Origin: Alkalinema sp. CACIAM 70d
Lineage (GTDB): Bacteria > Cyanobacteriota > Cyanobacteriia > Leptolyngbyales > Leptolyngbyaceae
Direction: 5' to 3'
Assembly: GCA_002148405.1 (NCBI GenBank)
Contig: MUGG01000098.1
Span: 186,001-250,000 of the forward strand
Length of the DNA: 64,000 nucleotides
The translations under genes were made by a program, and so were the position numbers. The notes under the pieces were generated by a model that ran no database searches, had not been told where the DNA came from, and saw only the letters and a program-made list of their open reading frames with translations. Numbering within the stretch: position 1 is the stretch's first letter; each line of letters begins with the position of its first letter. Of the stretch, positions 1 through 9,569 are shown piece after piece.

Positions 1-40
1 CTCAAAGACCCTCTAGTCTCAGCTATTCGGCTAGAAATTG

Positions 41-79
41 AAAGTGCTAGCATTTTGCAAGGAAGTGCTAGCACTTTTT
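41..79 (+). terminator. Rho-independent terminator-like hairpin
   Basis: Perfect 12-base inverted arms (AAAGTGCTAGCA at 41-52, its complement at 66-77) with a 13-base loop, running directly into a T tract at 75-79. The form fits an intrinsic terminator for a plus-strand gene that ends before the window. Confidence 0.6.
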
Positions 80-167
80 AATGTGCGTGCTGGTTAGGAA
101 TGCTGACGTTTGGGAAGCACATTCGGGAAAAATCCAACACTGGCCCACCCAAGACAGGAGCTGCAGG

Positions 168-782
168 ATGACGATCGCCAAGCATAGACCGTTAACCTTT
201 GATGAATTTTGGGCGCAGTATGGCGACAACGATCGCTATGAGTTGATCGATGGGGAGCTATTCGACTTGGAACCGACGGGCAACCATGAGCAGGTAGGAG
301 CCTTTATTGTCAGGAAACTAAACGTCCAGATCGACATCCTGGATTTGCCCTACTTCATTCCCCAGCGCTGTGTGATTAAACCGTCTGGGGATTGGACAGG
401 GTTGCGTCCGGATTTGGTGGTGCTCGATCGGGACAGCTTAGAAGCAGAACCCCTTTGGCAACGGGAACCGATCATCACCTTGGGTAGGTCGATTAAGCTA
501 GTTGTAGAAGTGGTGAGTGGCAACTGGCAAAACGACTACGCCCGAAAAACTGATGAATATGCCATCCTGGGCATTCCCGAATATTGGATTGTGGACTATG
601 CAGGGCTAGGCGGAACGGACTTCATTGGTAAACCGAAGCAACCCACCCTGACGATCTGCACCCTACAAAACGATCGCTATGAAAAACAAATCCTTCGAGG
701 CGACAGCCCGATCGTGTCTCCCACATTTCCTGGACTCCGGTTAACCGCAGAACAAGTGTTGCAAGCAGGACAGGGGTTTTAA
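168..782 (+). CDS. Uma2 family PD-(D/E)XK nuclease-like protein (copy 1)
   Basis: Uma2-family protein of 204 residues, a PD-(D/E)XK restriction-endonuclease-fold family greatly expanded in cyanobacteria and of unproven substrate. The sequence shows the family start (MTIAK.. LTFDEFWAQY), RYELIDGEL, the core RPDLVVLD, the strand LVVEVVS that carries the acidic position, and GIPEYWIVD near the C-terminus. I place the start at ATG 168 rather than further upstream because the next copy begins with the same MTIA at the same family position. It is followed after 41 bp by a paralogue on the same strand, and the two share nearly identical 3' ends (DSPIVSPTFPGL), so this is a tandem duplication. No partner gene suggests a function. 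Confidence 0.85.
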   Translation: MTIAKHRPLTFDEFWAQYGDNDRYELIDGELFDLEPTGNHEQVGAFIVRKLNVQIDILDLPYFIPQRCVIKPSGDWTGLRPDLVVLDRDSLEAEPLWQREPIITLGRSIKLVVEVVSGNWQNDYARKTDEYAILGIPEYWIVDYAGLGGTDFIGKPKQPTLTICTLQNDRYEKQILRGDSPIVSPTFPGLRLTAEQVLQAGQGF

Positions 783-823
783 GTAGGAAAAGTATCATAA
801 GCAGAATATAGAAGAGGTGCGGG

Positions 824-1417
824 ATGACGATCGCGACTCACAAGCTAACGTTTGAGGAGTATTTGACCTTTGAGGATGGAACAGATACCCGCTACGAATT
901 GGTCAATGGTGACTTAATCCCTATGAGTCTAGGAACGGGGTTGCACGGCGAAATCATCTGGGATTTAACCCGTGTATTGGAGCAAGAGATTCAACGGTTA
1001 GACCTTGACTGGGTGGCGAGACCGGCCTTAATCGGTGTTCAGTCGCCTCGGGGAGGACGATGGGATACTTCACGGATTCCCGATATTACCGTGCTATCGG
1101 CTAGCCAGTGGACCGAGATGAAAGGGCGAGAAGCGGTGATTCGTCTATCGGAAGCCCCGCCTAGCTTAGTCGTGGACGTCGTCAGCACCTCTACTAAGGC
1201 AGATGATTATGGCGCGAAATGGTCAGAATACTCGGTACTAAACATTCCTGAATATTGGATTGTGGATCCAACTGACGCAGCCATCACGATTTGTAGACTG
1301 GAGAACGGACGGTATCAAGATGCCCTGTATCGCGGGGATTCTCCGATCGTGTCTCCCACGTTTCCCGGACTCACGTTGACCGCCGTGCAAGTGCTCAATG
1401 CTGGTGCGTCAAGCTGA
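824..1417 (+). CDS. Uma2 family PD-(D/E)XK nuclease-like protein (copy 2)
   Basis: Second tandem Uma2-family protein, 197 residues. It starts MTIATHKLTFEEYLTF and contains RYELVNGDLIPM, RIPDITVL (the PD of the fold), SLVVDVVST and NIPEYWIVD, all diagnostic of the family. The acidic position reads D here (VVDVVS) where copy 1 has E (VVEVVS), which still fits (D/E)XK. The C-terminal 25 residues and the underlying DNA are very close to copy 1 while the middle has diverged, as expected for an old duplication. Likely a nuclease-fold protein; the biological role is unknown. Confidence 0.85.
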   Translation: MTIATHKLTFEEYLTFEDGTDTRYELVNGDLIPMSLGTGLHGEIIWDLTRVLEQEIQRLDLDWVARPALIGVQSPRGGRWDTSRIPDITVLSASQWTEMKGREAVIRLSEAPPSLVVDVVSTSTKADDYGAKWSEYSVLNIPEYWIVDPTDAAITICRLENGRYQDALYRGDSPIVSPTFPGLTLTAVQVLNAGASS

Positions 1418-1712
1418 ATGAAGTTTTCGCGAATTGATCGATCGCCCTTTAGCAGTTTTACCCAGTTGCTTTTTACCGTAAGTTCGAAACACACCAGTGC
1501 CCTTACAAAACCGCTGTGCTTGAACGCAGAATTCACTTTCGGGGGGTGTCGGGGGAGTAGAGTCCCCTGACATGGCAGGGGGCAAGGTGGTTTCTCTGAC
1601 GCTCTGCCAGAGCAAACTGCCTTGAGGGGAGAAGTTCCCCGATCTTTGCTGCGCAGCAGCCCCGACGATCGCAATACAGCACAAGTCCATCGAACGGTAC
1701 GTCTTTTTAACC

Positions 1713-2360
1713 TCAACCCTTCAGTTGAATCAGATACCCACAACGGTGCTCACCATCCACCAGCCAATGGGTACGCTCCACGGAGCAATCCTGAAGGGCG
1801 ATCGCGAACATTTCCAACTCATGGCCACAAATGTTGGGAAAGGATTCCGCAATGTGGGAAATGGCGCAGTTATATTCCGTCATCACATATTTCGGGCGAG
1901 TCGCATCCTCATCCACCAGATAGAACTCCGCCATGTAGCCTTCCGCCCGTCGCAGTTCCACCAACGCCTGCACCCGTTCCGCCAGCGTGCCACTCCCGAG
2001 GGCATCCTGGTAATCCTGGGCCTTACGTTCCCACTGTTTCCGCAAAATGTCGTTGACCTGATCCTTCCCCACCGTTTCCGCCAGCGTATCCAGCAGCGAC
2101 ACCGCAAACTCATCGTAGCGATCGGGAAACTGCGATCGGCCCTTTTTGCTCAACTCATAAATATGATTAGGGCGACCCATCCCGGCCTGCACCGTTTTGT
2201 GGTGGATCAGCCCCTCAATTTCCAAATCCTTCAGGTGACGACGGATGGCCTGGGGGGACACCTGGAGTTGTTGCGCCAAATCCTGCGCAGAAGATTCACC
2301 CTGCTTCAATAGAAATTGCAGGATATCTTGCTTTGTCGATGGCTGCTGTGTTTGGGTCAT
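1713..2360 (-). CDS. sufR: Iron-sulfur cluster biosynthesis transcriptional regulator SufR
   Basis: SufR, a 215-residue helix-turn-helix repressor that uses an Fe-S cluster to sense iron-sulfur status and represses suf genes when replete. The N-terminus is a DeoR/ArsR-like winged helix (SSAQDLAQQLQVSPQAIRRH, residues about 23-42). The C-terminus carries four cysteines spaced CX12CX13CX14C (NCAIS.., ICGHE.., DCSVE.., RCGYL), the spacing known for cyanobacterial SufR. The gene is divergent from ftrC-sufBCDS, and two CAAC-N6-GTTG operators lie in the 258-bp gap, so it probably controls both directions, including itself. Confidence 0.95.
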   Translation of the reverse strand: MTQTQQPSTKQDILQFLLKQGESSAQDLAQQLQVSPQAIRRHLKDLEIEGLIHHKTVQAGMGRPNHIYELSKKGRSQFPDRYDEFAVSLLDTLAETVGKDQVNDILRKQWERKAQDYQDALGSGTLAERVQALVELRRAEGYMAEFYLVDEDATRPKYVMTEYNCAISHIAESFPNICGHELEMFAIALQDCSVERTHWLVDGEHRCGYLIQLKG

Positions 2361-2506
2361 ACCGTTGCGCAGTCTCTACTAAGCGAGTCTATAAGCGATC
2401 GCACTTACTGATGACGAAATCTAGATCCTGAAAACCTAGATCGTGAGAATTAGACGATGAAATTGCATGGCTGGATGCCACAAAAGACTTTAACAACATA
2501 CTTTGA

Positions 2507-2520
2507 CAACATGGGTGTTG
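2507..2520. promoter_or_regulatory. SufR operator, site 1
   Basis: CAACATGGGTGTTG is a perfect CAAC-N6-GTTG inverted repeat, the SufR recognition form known from Synechocystis. It lies 28 bp from a second copy and overlaps a TTGACA-like element at 2503-2508. A TACAAT -10-like hexamer lies between the two sites at 2532-2537, so SufR bound here should block RNA polymerase. Confidence 0.85.
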
Positions 2521-2547
2521 CTAAAGTACTCTACAATTAAAGTTGAG

Positions 2548-2561
2548 CAACATAGGTGTTG
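2548..2561. promoter_or_regulatory. SufR operator, site 2
   Basis: CAACATAGGTGTTG, again CAAC-N6-GTTG, differs from site 1 at a single spacer base. It lies about where transcription toward ftrC would begin and ends 57 bp before the ftrC ATG. The two sites straddle the probable -10 element at 2532-2537. Confidence 0.85.
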
Positions 2562-2618
2562 TTTTAATTATAAGATCAACGGTTAACTGTTGTCGTTTAA
2601 GCGAATTACGCTGTTGCT

Positions 2619-2975
2619 ATGAGTTTAGAACCCCCCAAGCAAGCCTCTGAAAAGAACCTCGAAATCATGAAAAGCTTCGCAGAAAGCTATGCGAAGCGGA
2701 CAGGAACCTACTTTTGCGTAGATCCTGGCGTGACTGCGGTGGTGCTGGAAGGATTGGCCAAGCATAAGGAAGACCTGGGTGCTGCGCTCTGTCCCTGTCG
2801 TCACTACGAGGACAAGGAAGCCGAGGTGAAAGCCACCTACTGGAACTGCCCCTGCGTGCCCATGCGGGAGCGTAAGGAGTGCCACTGTATGCTGTTCTTG
2901 ACGCCGGATAATGATTTCGCTGGCGACAAACAATCCATCACCGTTGAAGAAATTCGCACCCTAACCGGCCACTAA
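2619..2975 (+). CDS. ftrC: Ferredoxin-thioredoxin reductase catalytic chain
   Basis: Catalytic (beta) subunit of ferredoxin-thioredoxin reductase, which takes electrons from photosynthetic ferredoxin through a [4Fe-4S] centre and reduces a thioredoxin disulfide. Its 118 residues carry the full signature CPC-X16-CPC-X8-CHC (C58/C60, C77/C79, C88/C90), holding the cluster ligands and the redox disulfide. It is the first gene downstream of the SufR operators, 76 bp before sufB, so this Fe-S enzyme is probably induced with the Fe-S assembly machinery. The variable subunit gene is not in this window. Confidence 0.95.
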   Translation: MSLEPPKQASEKNLEIMKSFAESYAKRTGTYFCVDPGVTAVVLEGLAKHKEDLGAALCPCRHYEDKEAEVKATYWNCPCVPMRERKECHCMLFLTPDNDFAGDKQSITVEEIRTLTGH

Positions 2976-3051
2976 TCACTGCCCATTTATCACTGCCCAT
3001 TCATCCTGCCCACTCAACCAACTGCCCGCGAGAGACTGCGAGAACACGACC

Positions 3052-4494
3052 ATGAGTGCAACTGTTCAGAACCTGGTCAATCAGCCCTACAAGTACGGGT
3101 TCGTGACCAACATTGAGTCCGACACGATTCCCAAAGGGTTGAACGAAGACGTCATTCGGCTCATTTCCGCTAAAAAGGAGGAGCCAGAGTGGATGTTGGA
3201 GTTTCGGCTGCGGGCCTATCGCCAGTGGCTGAAGATGACTGATCCGATGTGGGCCCATGTGGACTATCCCCCGATCGACTACCAGGACATCATTTACTAC
3301 TCCGCGCCTAAGGTGAAGGAAAAGAAAAAGAGCCTGGATGAGGTCGATCCGGAACTGCTCGATACCTTTGAGAAATTGGGCATTCCCCTGTCGGAACAGA
3401 AGCGCTTGGCTAATGTGAATGTGGCTGTGGACGCCATTTTTGACAGTGTGTCCGTGGCGACGACGTTTAAGGACAAGTTGGCAGAGCATGGCGTGATCTT
3501 TTGCTCGATGTCCGAGGCGATCAAAGACCATCCTGAGTTGATTCGAAAGTATTTGGCCAGCGTGGTTCCGATCGCCGATAACTTTTATGCCGCGTTGAAT
3601 TCGGCGGTCTTTAGCGATGGCTCGTTTGTCTTTGTGCCCAAGGGTGTGAAGTGTCCCATGGAACTGTCCACCTATTTCCGGATTAACAACGGGGAGTCGG
3701 GGCAGTTTGAGCGGACGTTGATTGTGGCGGAGGAAGGGGCGTCGGTGAGCTACCTGGAAGGTTGCACGGCACCGATGTATGACTCGAACCAACTCCACGC
3801 AGCGGTGGTGGAACTGGTGGCGCTGGATGATGCGGATATTAAATATTCCACAGTGCAAAACTGGTACGCCGGGGATAAGGATGGCAAGGGTGGCATTTAC
3901 AACTTCGTGACCAAGCGCGGTCTGTGTCAGGGCAAGAACTCCAAAATTTCCTGGACACAGGTGGAAACGGGTTCGGCCATCACCTGGAAGTACCCCAGTT
4001 GTGTGCTAGTGGGCGATAACTCGGTGGGTGAGTTTTATTCCGTGGCGCTGACGAATAATTACCAGCAGGCCGATACGGGAACCAAGATGGTGCACATTGG
4101 CAAAAACACCAAGAGCACGATCGTCTCCAAGGGGATTTCCGCTGGCCATTCCAAAAATAGCTATCGCGGCTTAGTGAAGATTGGCCCGAAGGCGTCGGGG
4201 GCGCGTAACTATTCCCAGTGTGACTCGATGCTGATTGGTGACGGTGCGGAGGCCAATACCTTCCCCTACATCCAGGTGCAGAATAATACGGGCAAGGTGG
4301 AACACGAAGCGTCAACTTCTAAGATTGGGGAAGACCAGCTTTTCTACTTTGCTCAGCGGGGCATTTCCATGGAAGACGCGGTGTCGATGATGATCAGCGG
4401 CTTCTGTAAGGATGTGTTTAATCAGTTGCCGATGGAATTTGCGGTGGAGGCCGATAAGCTATTGGCGCTGAAGTTGGAAGGTAGTGTAGGGTAG
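3052..4494 (+). CDS. sufB: Fe-S cluster assembly scaffold protein SufB
   Basis: SufB, the scaffold subunit of the SufBCD complex on which Fe-S clusters are built from sulfur delivered by SufS. The 480-residue length is normal for the family. Typical blocks are visible: [52 protein letters not shown] (a conserved SufB cysteine), [19 protein letters not shown], and the C-terminal [20 protein letters not shown] helix-strand element shared with SufD. It follows ftrC closely. In the usual operon sufC comes next, but here 1.36 kb with an unrelated gene intervenes. Confidence 0.97.
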   Translation: MSATVQNLVNQPYKYGFVTNIESDTIPKGLNEDVIRLISAKKEEPEWMLEFRLRAYRQWLKMTDPMWAHVDYPPIDYQDIIYYSAPKVKEKKKSLDEVDPELLDTFEKLGIPLSEQKRLANVNVAVDAIFDSVSVATTFKDKLAEHGVIFCSMSEAIKDHPELIRKYLASVVPIADNFYAALNSAVFSDGSFVFVPKGVKCPMELSTYFRINNGESGQFERTLIVAEEGASVSYLEGCTAPMYDSNQLHAAVVELVALDDADIKYSTVQNWYAGDKDGKGGIYNFVTKRGLCQGKNSKISWTQVETGSAITWKYPSCVLVGDNSVGEFYSVALTNNYQQADTGTKMVHIGKNTKSTIVSKGISAGHSKNSYRGLVKIGPKASGARNYSQCDSMLIGDGAEANTFPYIQVQNNTGKVEHEASTSKIGEDQLFYFAQRGISMEDAVSMMISGFCKDVFNQLPMEFAVEADKLLALKLEGSVG

Positions 4495-4630
4495 GTAGGC
4501 CAAATGGTTGCAGCGTTCTTATAGAACTGGCTGGGTTAGCTGAGTGAGTTATCACAATCGTCAGGCTTCTATGGAGGCGCTCGTGTTTCCGAATTTAACC
4601 AAAGTGTTGCCGGAAATCATTTCCATGTAA

Positions 4631-4681
4631 GGGATTGATGATCGATCGTTTTCATTGCGGCTCAATCAATGCATCAATCCC
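4631..4681. repeat. 10-bp inverted repeat downstream of sufB
   Basis: GGGATTGATG at 4631-4640 is exactly complementary to CATCAATCCC at 4672-4681, with 31 bases between. It sits in the 248-bp gap between sufB and the nuclease-like gene. It could be a terminator-type hairpin without a T tract, or a scar at the border of inserted DNA. The rest of the gap (4495-4742) shows no gene apart from a 19-codon frame at 4571-4630 that I do not call. Confidence 0.45.
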
Positions 4682-4742
4682 AACTGCCCAGATTTTGCCA
4701 AGGTTTTGTTAATGATAGGTGCCCCGAAATCTGTTGTGTGTG

Positions 4743-5801
4743 ATGGCTAATCCCTTATTCTCGAAATATAGCCAAGGAGAAAATCGAGTCACGGCCAGTA
4801 TTCTGGCTGTATTCGAACGAATTTCCTTTTCACTAGTTGAACGAATTCTACAGATCCTCTGTGAAGAACCTAACCAAGCTCTTTTAGAAGTTAAAAATCA
4901 GATTAAGCCTAAGGGTTTTAATGCAATTCCTGATGGAGCGATTCAAGCATCTTTCGCTTACTGGATTGAGACTAAGGTTTTCCCAAATTCTGTAGGCATA
5001 GATCAGATTAAAAGACATCTCGAAGCTCTTGAGCAACATCCAAATGCTTCGCAGAAAAAGCTGATTGTTCTGACGCCAGACGATAAAACTCCTGAACCAA
5101 TCAAGCAAATTGATTCGCCTTTGGTTGTCTGGGCAAGTTTCAACAGCTTGGCGAATGCGATCGCAGAAGTCTTGAAAACTGATGAATCCTGGCTGACTTC
5201 TGATTTCCCTTTAGCCAGCGAACAAGAAAGATTTCTGCTGCGAGAACTTGTTCAGATGTTTTTGGCGGAAGGCTTGCTCAACTCAGGTAAATCTGACGCT
5301 GTATTAATTGTTCCAGCTAGAGAAGCAATTAAGGACTATAAAAACTATTCAGTTTATCTGTGTCAGCCCAATCGATCGTTTCAAAAGGTCGAATACATCG
5401 GCTTTTATCATAACGGTGTCATCGATCGCAGAATTGCAAAAGTTCTAGCTCCTCCGATCAAAAGTGTAATTTTGGACGAAGAGGGGATTAAAGAAGGCAT
5501 AAATGCCGAGGAACTCAGCGCCCTGGATGCCAGTATTCGAGCCAGCATTCAAACTAGCTTAGAACTATTGGTTGAAAAGACTAGAAACGATCAGCATTGG
5601 GCTTATAAAGACACGGTACAAGTTTTTCTCCTGTCATCTATCGATGCGAAGGAAACGATTCCGCTCAATCAAGATATCCGCAATGACTTAAGAAATGCAG
5701 CGGGAAGACCCTATGCTTTCACCCAAGGTCAACGCTATGTTCCCCTGACAAGTTTGCTTAAACATCCACTGACAACCTCTGAACTGCTCAATAGCGCCTA
5801 G
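4743..5801 (+). CDS. PD-(D/E)XK nuclease-like protein inserted in the suf operon
   Basis: Unnamed 352-residue protein. The N-terminus has a nuclease-like pattern: GENRVT (E13), PDGAI (D64), WIETKVF (E76, K78) and a downstream Gln in DQIKRHL (Q88), matching the E...PD...(D/E)XK...Q order of PD-(D/E)XK nucleases. The remaining 240 residues are unassigned; no helicase or methylase motif is visible. I prefer ATG 4743 to GTG 4719 because family-like proteins begin just before the SQGENRVT block. The gene separates sufB from sufC and is more A/T-rich, with plainer codon choice than the suf genes, which suggests transfer into the operon. Nuclease activity is inferred. Confidence 0.7.
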   Translation: MANPLFSKYSQGENRVTASILAVFERISFSLVERILQILCEEPNQALLEVKNQIKPKGFNAIPDGAIQASFAYWIETKVFPNSVGIDQIKRHLEALEQHPNASQKKLIVLTPDDKTPEPIKQIDSPLVVWASFNSLANAIAEVLKTDESWLTSDFPLASEQERFLLRELVQMFLAEGLLNSGKSDAVLIVPAREAIKDYKNYSVYLCQPNRSFQKVEYIGFYHNGVIDRRIAKVLAPPIKSVILDEEGIKEGINAEELSALDASIRASIQTSLELLVEKTRNDQHWAYKDTVQVFLLSSIDAKETIPLNQDIRNDLRNAAGRPYAFTQGQRYVPLTSLLKHPLTTSELLNSA

Positions 5802-5855
5802 CCCTTGAGTCATGCCCTGAGACTAAATTTTGATTACTAAGGAAGGAGACGATTT

Positions 5856-6632
5856 GTGATTTGCGATAATGCAGAGCTGATTCTATCGGTCAAAGACTTG
5901 ACCGCCAACGTAGACGGAACCCAAATCCTCAAGGGCTTAAACCTGGAGATCAAAGCGGGGGAAGTCCACGCCATCATGGGGCCGAACGGTTCCGGGAAAA
6001 GCACCTTTTCCAAAATCCTCGCCGGCCACCCCGCCTACGAAGTCACCGGCGGCGAAATTATTTTCCGAGGCCAAAATCTACTGGAACTGGAACCGGAAGA
6101 ACGCGCCCGATCGGGGATCTTCCTGGCCTTCCAATACCCCCTAGAAATTCCCGGCGTCAGCAACCTCGACTTTCTGCGCGTTTCTTACAACGCCAAACGC
6201 AAACACGAAGGCTTGGAAGAAATGGATGCCTTCGACTTTGATGACCTAGTGCACGAAAAGCTTGGTCTGCTGAAAATGGATGCGGAATTCCTCGATCGGG
6301 GCGTCAACGAAGGCTTCTCCGGTGGGGAGAAAAAGCGCAACGAAATCCTGCAAATGGCGCTGCTAGAGCCGAGTTTAGGTATTCTGGATGAAATCGACTC
6401 CGGTTTAGACATCGATGCGCTGCGGATTGTCGCCAGCGGAGTCAATGCGTTATCCAACGAAAATAACGCCATGTTGCTCGTCACCCACTACCAGCGCTTG
6501 CTGGACTACATCACCCCCGACTACGTGCACGTCATGGCCAACGGTCGCATCTTGGAAACGGGCACCAAGGAACTGGCACTGGAACTGGAAGCTAAGGGTT
6601 ACGACTGGATTTTGGAAGGAGCAGCGGCATGA
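5856..6632 (+). CDS. sufC: Fe-S cluster assembly ATPase SufC
   Basis: SufC, the ABC-type ATPase of the SufBCD scaffold, 258 residues. Visible motifs are the Walker [10 protein letters not shown], the Q-loop region [15 protein letters not shown] typical of SufC, the ABC signature [17 protein letters not shown], and the Walker B/D-loop [18 protein letters not shown]. The start is GTG at 5856 behind a strong AAGGAGG-like ribosome site (TAAGGAAGGAGAC). Its last codons overlap the sufD ATG by 4 bp (ATGA), so SufC and SufD are translationally coupled. Confidence 0.96.
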   Translation: MICDNAELILSVKDLTANVDGTQILKGLNLEIKAGEVHAIMGPNGSGKSTFSKILAGHPAYEVTGGEIIFRGQNLLELEPEERARSGIFLAFQYPLEIPGVSNLDFLRVSYNAKRKHEGLEEMDAFDFDDLVHEKLGLLKMDAEFLDRGVNEGFSGGEKKRNEILQMALLEPSLGILDEIDSGLDIDALRIVASGVNALSNENNAMLLVTHYQRLLDYITPDYVHVMANGRILETGTKELALELEAKGYDWILEGAAA

Positions 6633-8011
6633 CGATCGAAGTCTCTACCTCCACTGACTCGATTTTGACGAACCCCGAAGTCGGGACGGCCAAAGTCTCC
6701 ACCAACAAGCTCTCCACCAAGGTCGATCGGGCCGCCTACCTGGGCAATTTGCTCAGCCTGCGATCGACGGTAGATAATCTGCCCTGGCTCCAGGAACTAC
6801 GCGATCAAGCTGCCGCGATCGTTCAGGAATTAGCCATCCCCTCCACCCGCGAGGAAGACTGGCGCTTTACAGACCTATCGGCTTTGGTGGCGCACACCTG
6901 GCAGCAACCTGATCCCGCGATCGACCTGAAAGCCTGTGACAGCATTGTTCTGCCGGAAGCGGGCTGTCGCTTGGTGTTCATGAACGGTGTGTTTAAGTCC
7001 CATCTGTCCAAGCTGGAAGATTTACCCGCAGGCGTGTTTGTCGGCAACTTGGCGCAATTGCCCAGCGATCGCCTTGCTGCCGTTCAAGCCGCATTAGGTC
7101 ACCAAACCGGCGCAGAGGAAGTCTTTACCGCCCTCAATACCGCCAGCTTGACCGACGCCGCGATCGTTTGCATTCCCCGTAACGTCGCGGTGGAAAAACC
7201 GATTCACCTCGTGTTTCTCTCCCGCACCGCTGGCACAACGACGATCGCCCAACCCCGCTGCTTAGTCCTGGCGGAAACGGGCAGTGCAGTCACCCTAGTG
7301 GAAGAATATTCCTCCGCCGATGCACCAGGCACTTACTTCACCAATGCCGTGACGGAAGTGGTGGTGGGAGACAATGCCCAGGTGAACCACACCCGCATCC
7401 AATGGGAAAACCAACAGGCTTTCCATATTGGCAAAACCGCCGTTTCCCAAGGGCGAGATGCACGCTACACCTGCACTGCGATTAGCCTCGGCGGCCAAGT
7501 GTCCCGGCATCACTTTGAGGTGTATTCCCAGGGTGAGCAGACCCATAGCCAGTTGATGGGCTTGACGATCGTCGATGGCGATCGCACCGCCGACACCCAT
7601 AGCCTCATCGCCTTCAGCAAGCCCTACTGCACCGCCACCCAGGTGAACAAGTGCATTGCAGATGGCAAGGCCCACGGGGTCTTTAACGGGCGGATTTACG
7701 TGCCGAAGTTGGCGCAGCAAACCGATGCCTCCCAAATGAGCCGGAACTTGTTGCTGTCCTCCAAGGCGCGCATCGACACCAAACCACAGTTGGAAATTGT
7801 GGCGGATAACGTCAAATGCGCCCACGGAGCCACCGTTAGCCAACTGGAGGACGACGAAGTCTTCTATCTCCAGAGCCGGGGCATTGGTGCAGACGCCGCC
7901 CGCAAGTTACTGACCTTTGCCTTCGCCACGGAAATCATCAACCAAATTCCCGTCGCCTCCCTGCGGCAATCCCTCACCCAAATGATGCGCGATCGGCAAG
8001 CTGCATCGTAG
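6629..8011 (+). CDS. sufD: Fe-S cluster assembly protein SufD
   Basis: SufD, the partner of SufB in the SufBC2D scaffold, 460 residues. The SufB/SufD core is clear: [16 protein letters not shown] near residue 72, [38 protein letters not shown], and the C-terminal [20 protein letters not shown] segment, homologous to the SufB C-terminus. It overlaps sufC by 4 bp and is followed by an inverted-repeat element before sufS. Assignment to SufD rather than SufB rests on the short core and the gene order. Confidence 0.95.
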   Translation: MTIEVSTSTDSILTNPEVGTAKVSTNKLSTKVDRAAYLGNLLSLRSTVDNLPWLQELRDQAAAIVQELAIPSTREEDWRFTDLSALVAHTWQQPDPAIDLKACDSIVLPEAGCRLVFMNGVFKSHLSKLEDLPAGVFVGNLAQLPSDRLAAVQAALGHQTGAEEVFTALNTASLTDAAIVCIPRNVAVEKPIHLVFLSRTAGTTTIAQPRCLVLAETGSAVTLVEEYSSADAPGTYFTNAVTEVVVGDNAQVNHTRIQWENQQAFHIGKTAVSQGRDARYTCTAISLGGQVSRHHFEVYSQGEQTHSQLMGLTIVDGDRTADTHSLIAFSKPYCTATQVNKCIADGKAHGVFNGRIYVPKLAQQTDASQMSRNLLLSSKARIDTKPQLEIVADNVKCAHGATVSQLEDDEVFYLQSRGIGADAARKLLTFAFATEIINQIPVASLRQSLTQMMRDRQAAS

Positions 8012-8012
8012 T

Positions 8013-8094
8013 TGATCCCCCTAAATCCCCCTTCAAAAGGGGGACTTTGAAAGTAATCCGGTTCCCCCTTTTTTAAGGGGGTTAGGGGGGATCC
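8013..8094. repeat. Imperfect palindromic repeat between sufD and sufS
   Basis: TGATCCCCCTAAATCCCCCTT on the left (from 8013) is matched by AAGGGGGTTAGGGGGGATCCA on the right (to 8095), with an internal AAAGGGGGA and TTCCCCCTTT pair. The whole can fold into one long stem with branched internal arms. The GGGGGATTTAGGGGG theme recurs widely in cyanobacterial genomes as an intergenic repeat. Here it could also attenuate transcription between sufD and sufS. Confidence 0.75.
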
Positions 8095-8156
8095 AACTTC
8101 TCGGGAAAACGATAAAATTGCCAACGTCTCCGCCGCCCTCTCTCCCACCGCCACCC

Positions 8157-9437
8157 ATGACTCTCACCCAAGCCACCCCTTCCGCCCAAGCCACGCCCAC
8201 CCTGGCCCAACAAGTCCGATCGGACTTTCCCATCCTGCACCAGGAAGTCAACGGCAAACCCCTGGTCTACCTGGACAATGCGGCAACTTCGCAAAAGCCG
8301 ATCGCGGTGTTAGACGCCATTCGCCATTACTACGATCGGGACAATGCCAACGTCCATCGCGGCATCCACACCCTGAGCGCACGGGCCACGGAAGCCTATG
8401 AAGCGGTACGGGATAAAACGGCCCAGTTTGTCAATGCAGCCTCCCGCAATGAGATCGTCTTCACCCGTAACGCCACGGAAGCGATCAACCTGGTGGCCTA
8501 TGCCTGGGGCATGGGGAGCTTGCAGCCGGGGGATGAAATTATTCTGACGGTGATGGAGCACCACAGTAATTTGGTTCCTTGGCAGTTTGTGGCCCAGCGG
8601 ACGGGGGCCGTGCTGAAACACGTGCAGTTAAATGCAGAAGAGGGCTTCGACTTCGATCATTTCACCTCGCTACTGTCGGAAAAGACTAAACTTGTTTCCG
8701 TCGTCCATGTGTCGAATACCTTGGGTTGCATTAACCCAGTGACGGAAATCTGTGCCGCCGCCCACCAAGTCGGAGCGAAGGTGCTGATCGACGGTTGCCA
8801 AAGTACACCCCATTTACCGATCGACGTTCAAGCGATCGACTGTGATTGGTTTGTCGCGTCGGGCCATAAGATGTGCGGGCCAACGGGGGCAGGTTTTCTC
8901 TACGGCAAACAGGCGATTCTGGAAGCGATGAATCCCTTCCTAGGCGGTGGGGAAATGATTCAAGATGTCTTTTTGGATCATTCCACCTATGCGGGATTGC
9001 CCCATAAGTTCGAAGCAGGGACGCCCGCGATCGCCGAGGTGATTGCCCTAGGTGCAGCGATCGATTACCTCACGGCGATCGGCATGGACAAAATTCACGC
9101 CTACGAAGAAGAACTGACCGCCTACCTCTTCCAGCAATTGGCCACGATTCCCAATCTGCGCATCTACGGCCCTAAACCCCAGGCCAACGGTCAGGGACGG
9201 GCTGCCCTAGCCGCCTTTACCTATGAAGGGTTACACGCCAATGATTTAGCGACGTTGCTGGATCAATCCGGTGTGGCGATTCGATCGGGTCACCATTGCA
9301 CCCAACCCCTACACAATCAATTGGATCTGAGTTCCACCGCACGGGCCAGCCTGTATTTTTACAATACGTTTGAGGAAATTGATGTTTTTATTAGTGCCTT
9401 GAAGGAGACGATCGAATTTTTCTCAGAATTGTTGTAG
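8157..9437 (+). CDS. sufS: Cysteine desulfurase SufS
   Basis: SufS, a group II PLP-dependent cysteine desulfurase that mobilises sulfur from cysteine for SufB. The sequence shows [33 protein letters not shown], the PLP Schiff-base lysine in [17 protein letters not shown], and the catalytic Cys in RSGHHCTQP. About 426 residues from ATG 8157. That start is preferred over TTG 8118, whose Pro/Ser-rich extension looks like translated spacer and overlaps the palindromic repeat region. It is the last gene of the suf operon here; no sufE is seen. Confidence 0.96.
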   Translation: MTLTQATPSAQATPTLAQQVRSDFPILHQEVNGKPLVYLDNAATSQKPIAVLDAIRHYYDRDNANVHRGIHTLSARATEAYEAVRDKTAQFVNAASRNEIVFTRNATEAINLVAYAWGMGSLQPGDEIILTVMEHHSNLVPWQFVAQRTGAVLKHVQLNAEEGFDFDHFTSLLSEKTKLVSVVHVSNTLGCINPVTEICAAAHQVGAKVLIDGCQSTPHLPIDVQAIDCDWFVASGHKMCGPTGAGFLYGKQAILEAMNPFLGGGEMIQDVFLDHSTYAGLPHKFEAGTPAIAEVIALGAAIDYLTAIGMDKIHAYEEELTAYLFQQLATIPNLRIYGPKPQANGQGRAALAAFTYEGLHANDLATLLDQSGVAIRSGHHCTQPLHNQLDLSSTARASLYFYNTFEEIDVFISALKETIEFFSELL

Positions 9438-9482
9438 GTAGAGTCATTCCGTAAATTCGTTGCACCCACTAAATGGTCTTGA

Positions 9483-9532
9483 CTGTTCGTTCAATTTTGG
9501 CAGACCAGCAACCCCCACAATTGAACGAACAG
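9483..9532. repeat. 14-bp perfect inverted repeat after sufS
   Basis: CTGTTCGTTCAATT (9483-9496) and its exact complement AATTGAACGAACAG (9519-9532) flank a 22-base loop. It could be a transcription stop after the suf operon, although no T tract follows. A second palindrome, ATACAAGTTTGTAT (9534-9547), abuts it. Together they may form a regulatory site for the glycosyltransferase downstream. Confidence 0.6.
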
Positions 9533-9569
9533 AATACAAGTTTGTATAGATAATTTCTAATACATATCC

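Noticed and set aside
1441..1520. Possible tRNA T-arm (AGTTCGAAAC)
   Set aside because: No matching acceptor stem, anticodon arm or CCA-side pairing could be assembled; no tRNA found anywhere in the window.
1315..1743. Minus-strand frames in the gap between the Uma2 pair and sufR
   Set aside because: Overlap the second Uma2 gene and G/C-rich inverted repeats (GGGGGAGTAGAGTCCCC region); no recognisable protein content.
3001..3858. Long minus-strand frame across sufB
   Set aside because: Antisense to an unmistakable SufB; His/Arg-rich composition is typical of a shadow frame.
7295..7843. Minus-strand frame across sufD
   Set aside because: Antisense to SufD, which has full family similarity; no protein motifs in the shadow.
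8033..8294. Minus-strand frames between sufD and sufS
   Set aside because: Made of the GGGGG/CCCCC palindromic repeat and the sufS start; not a gene.
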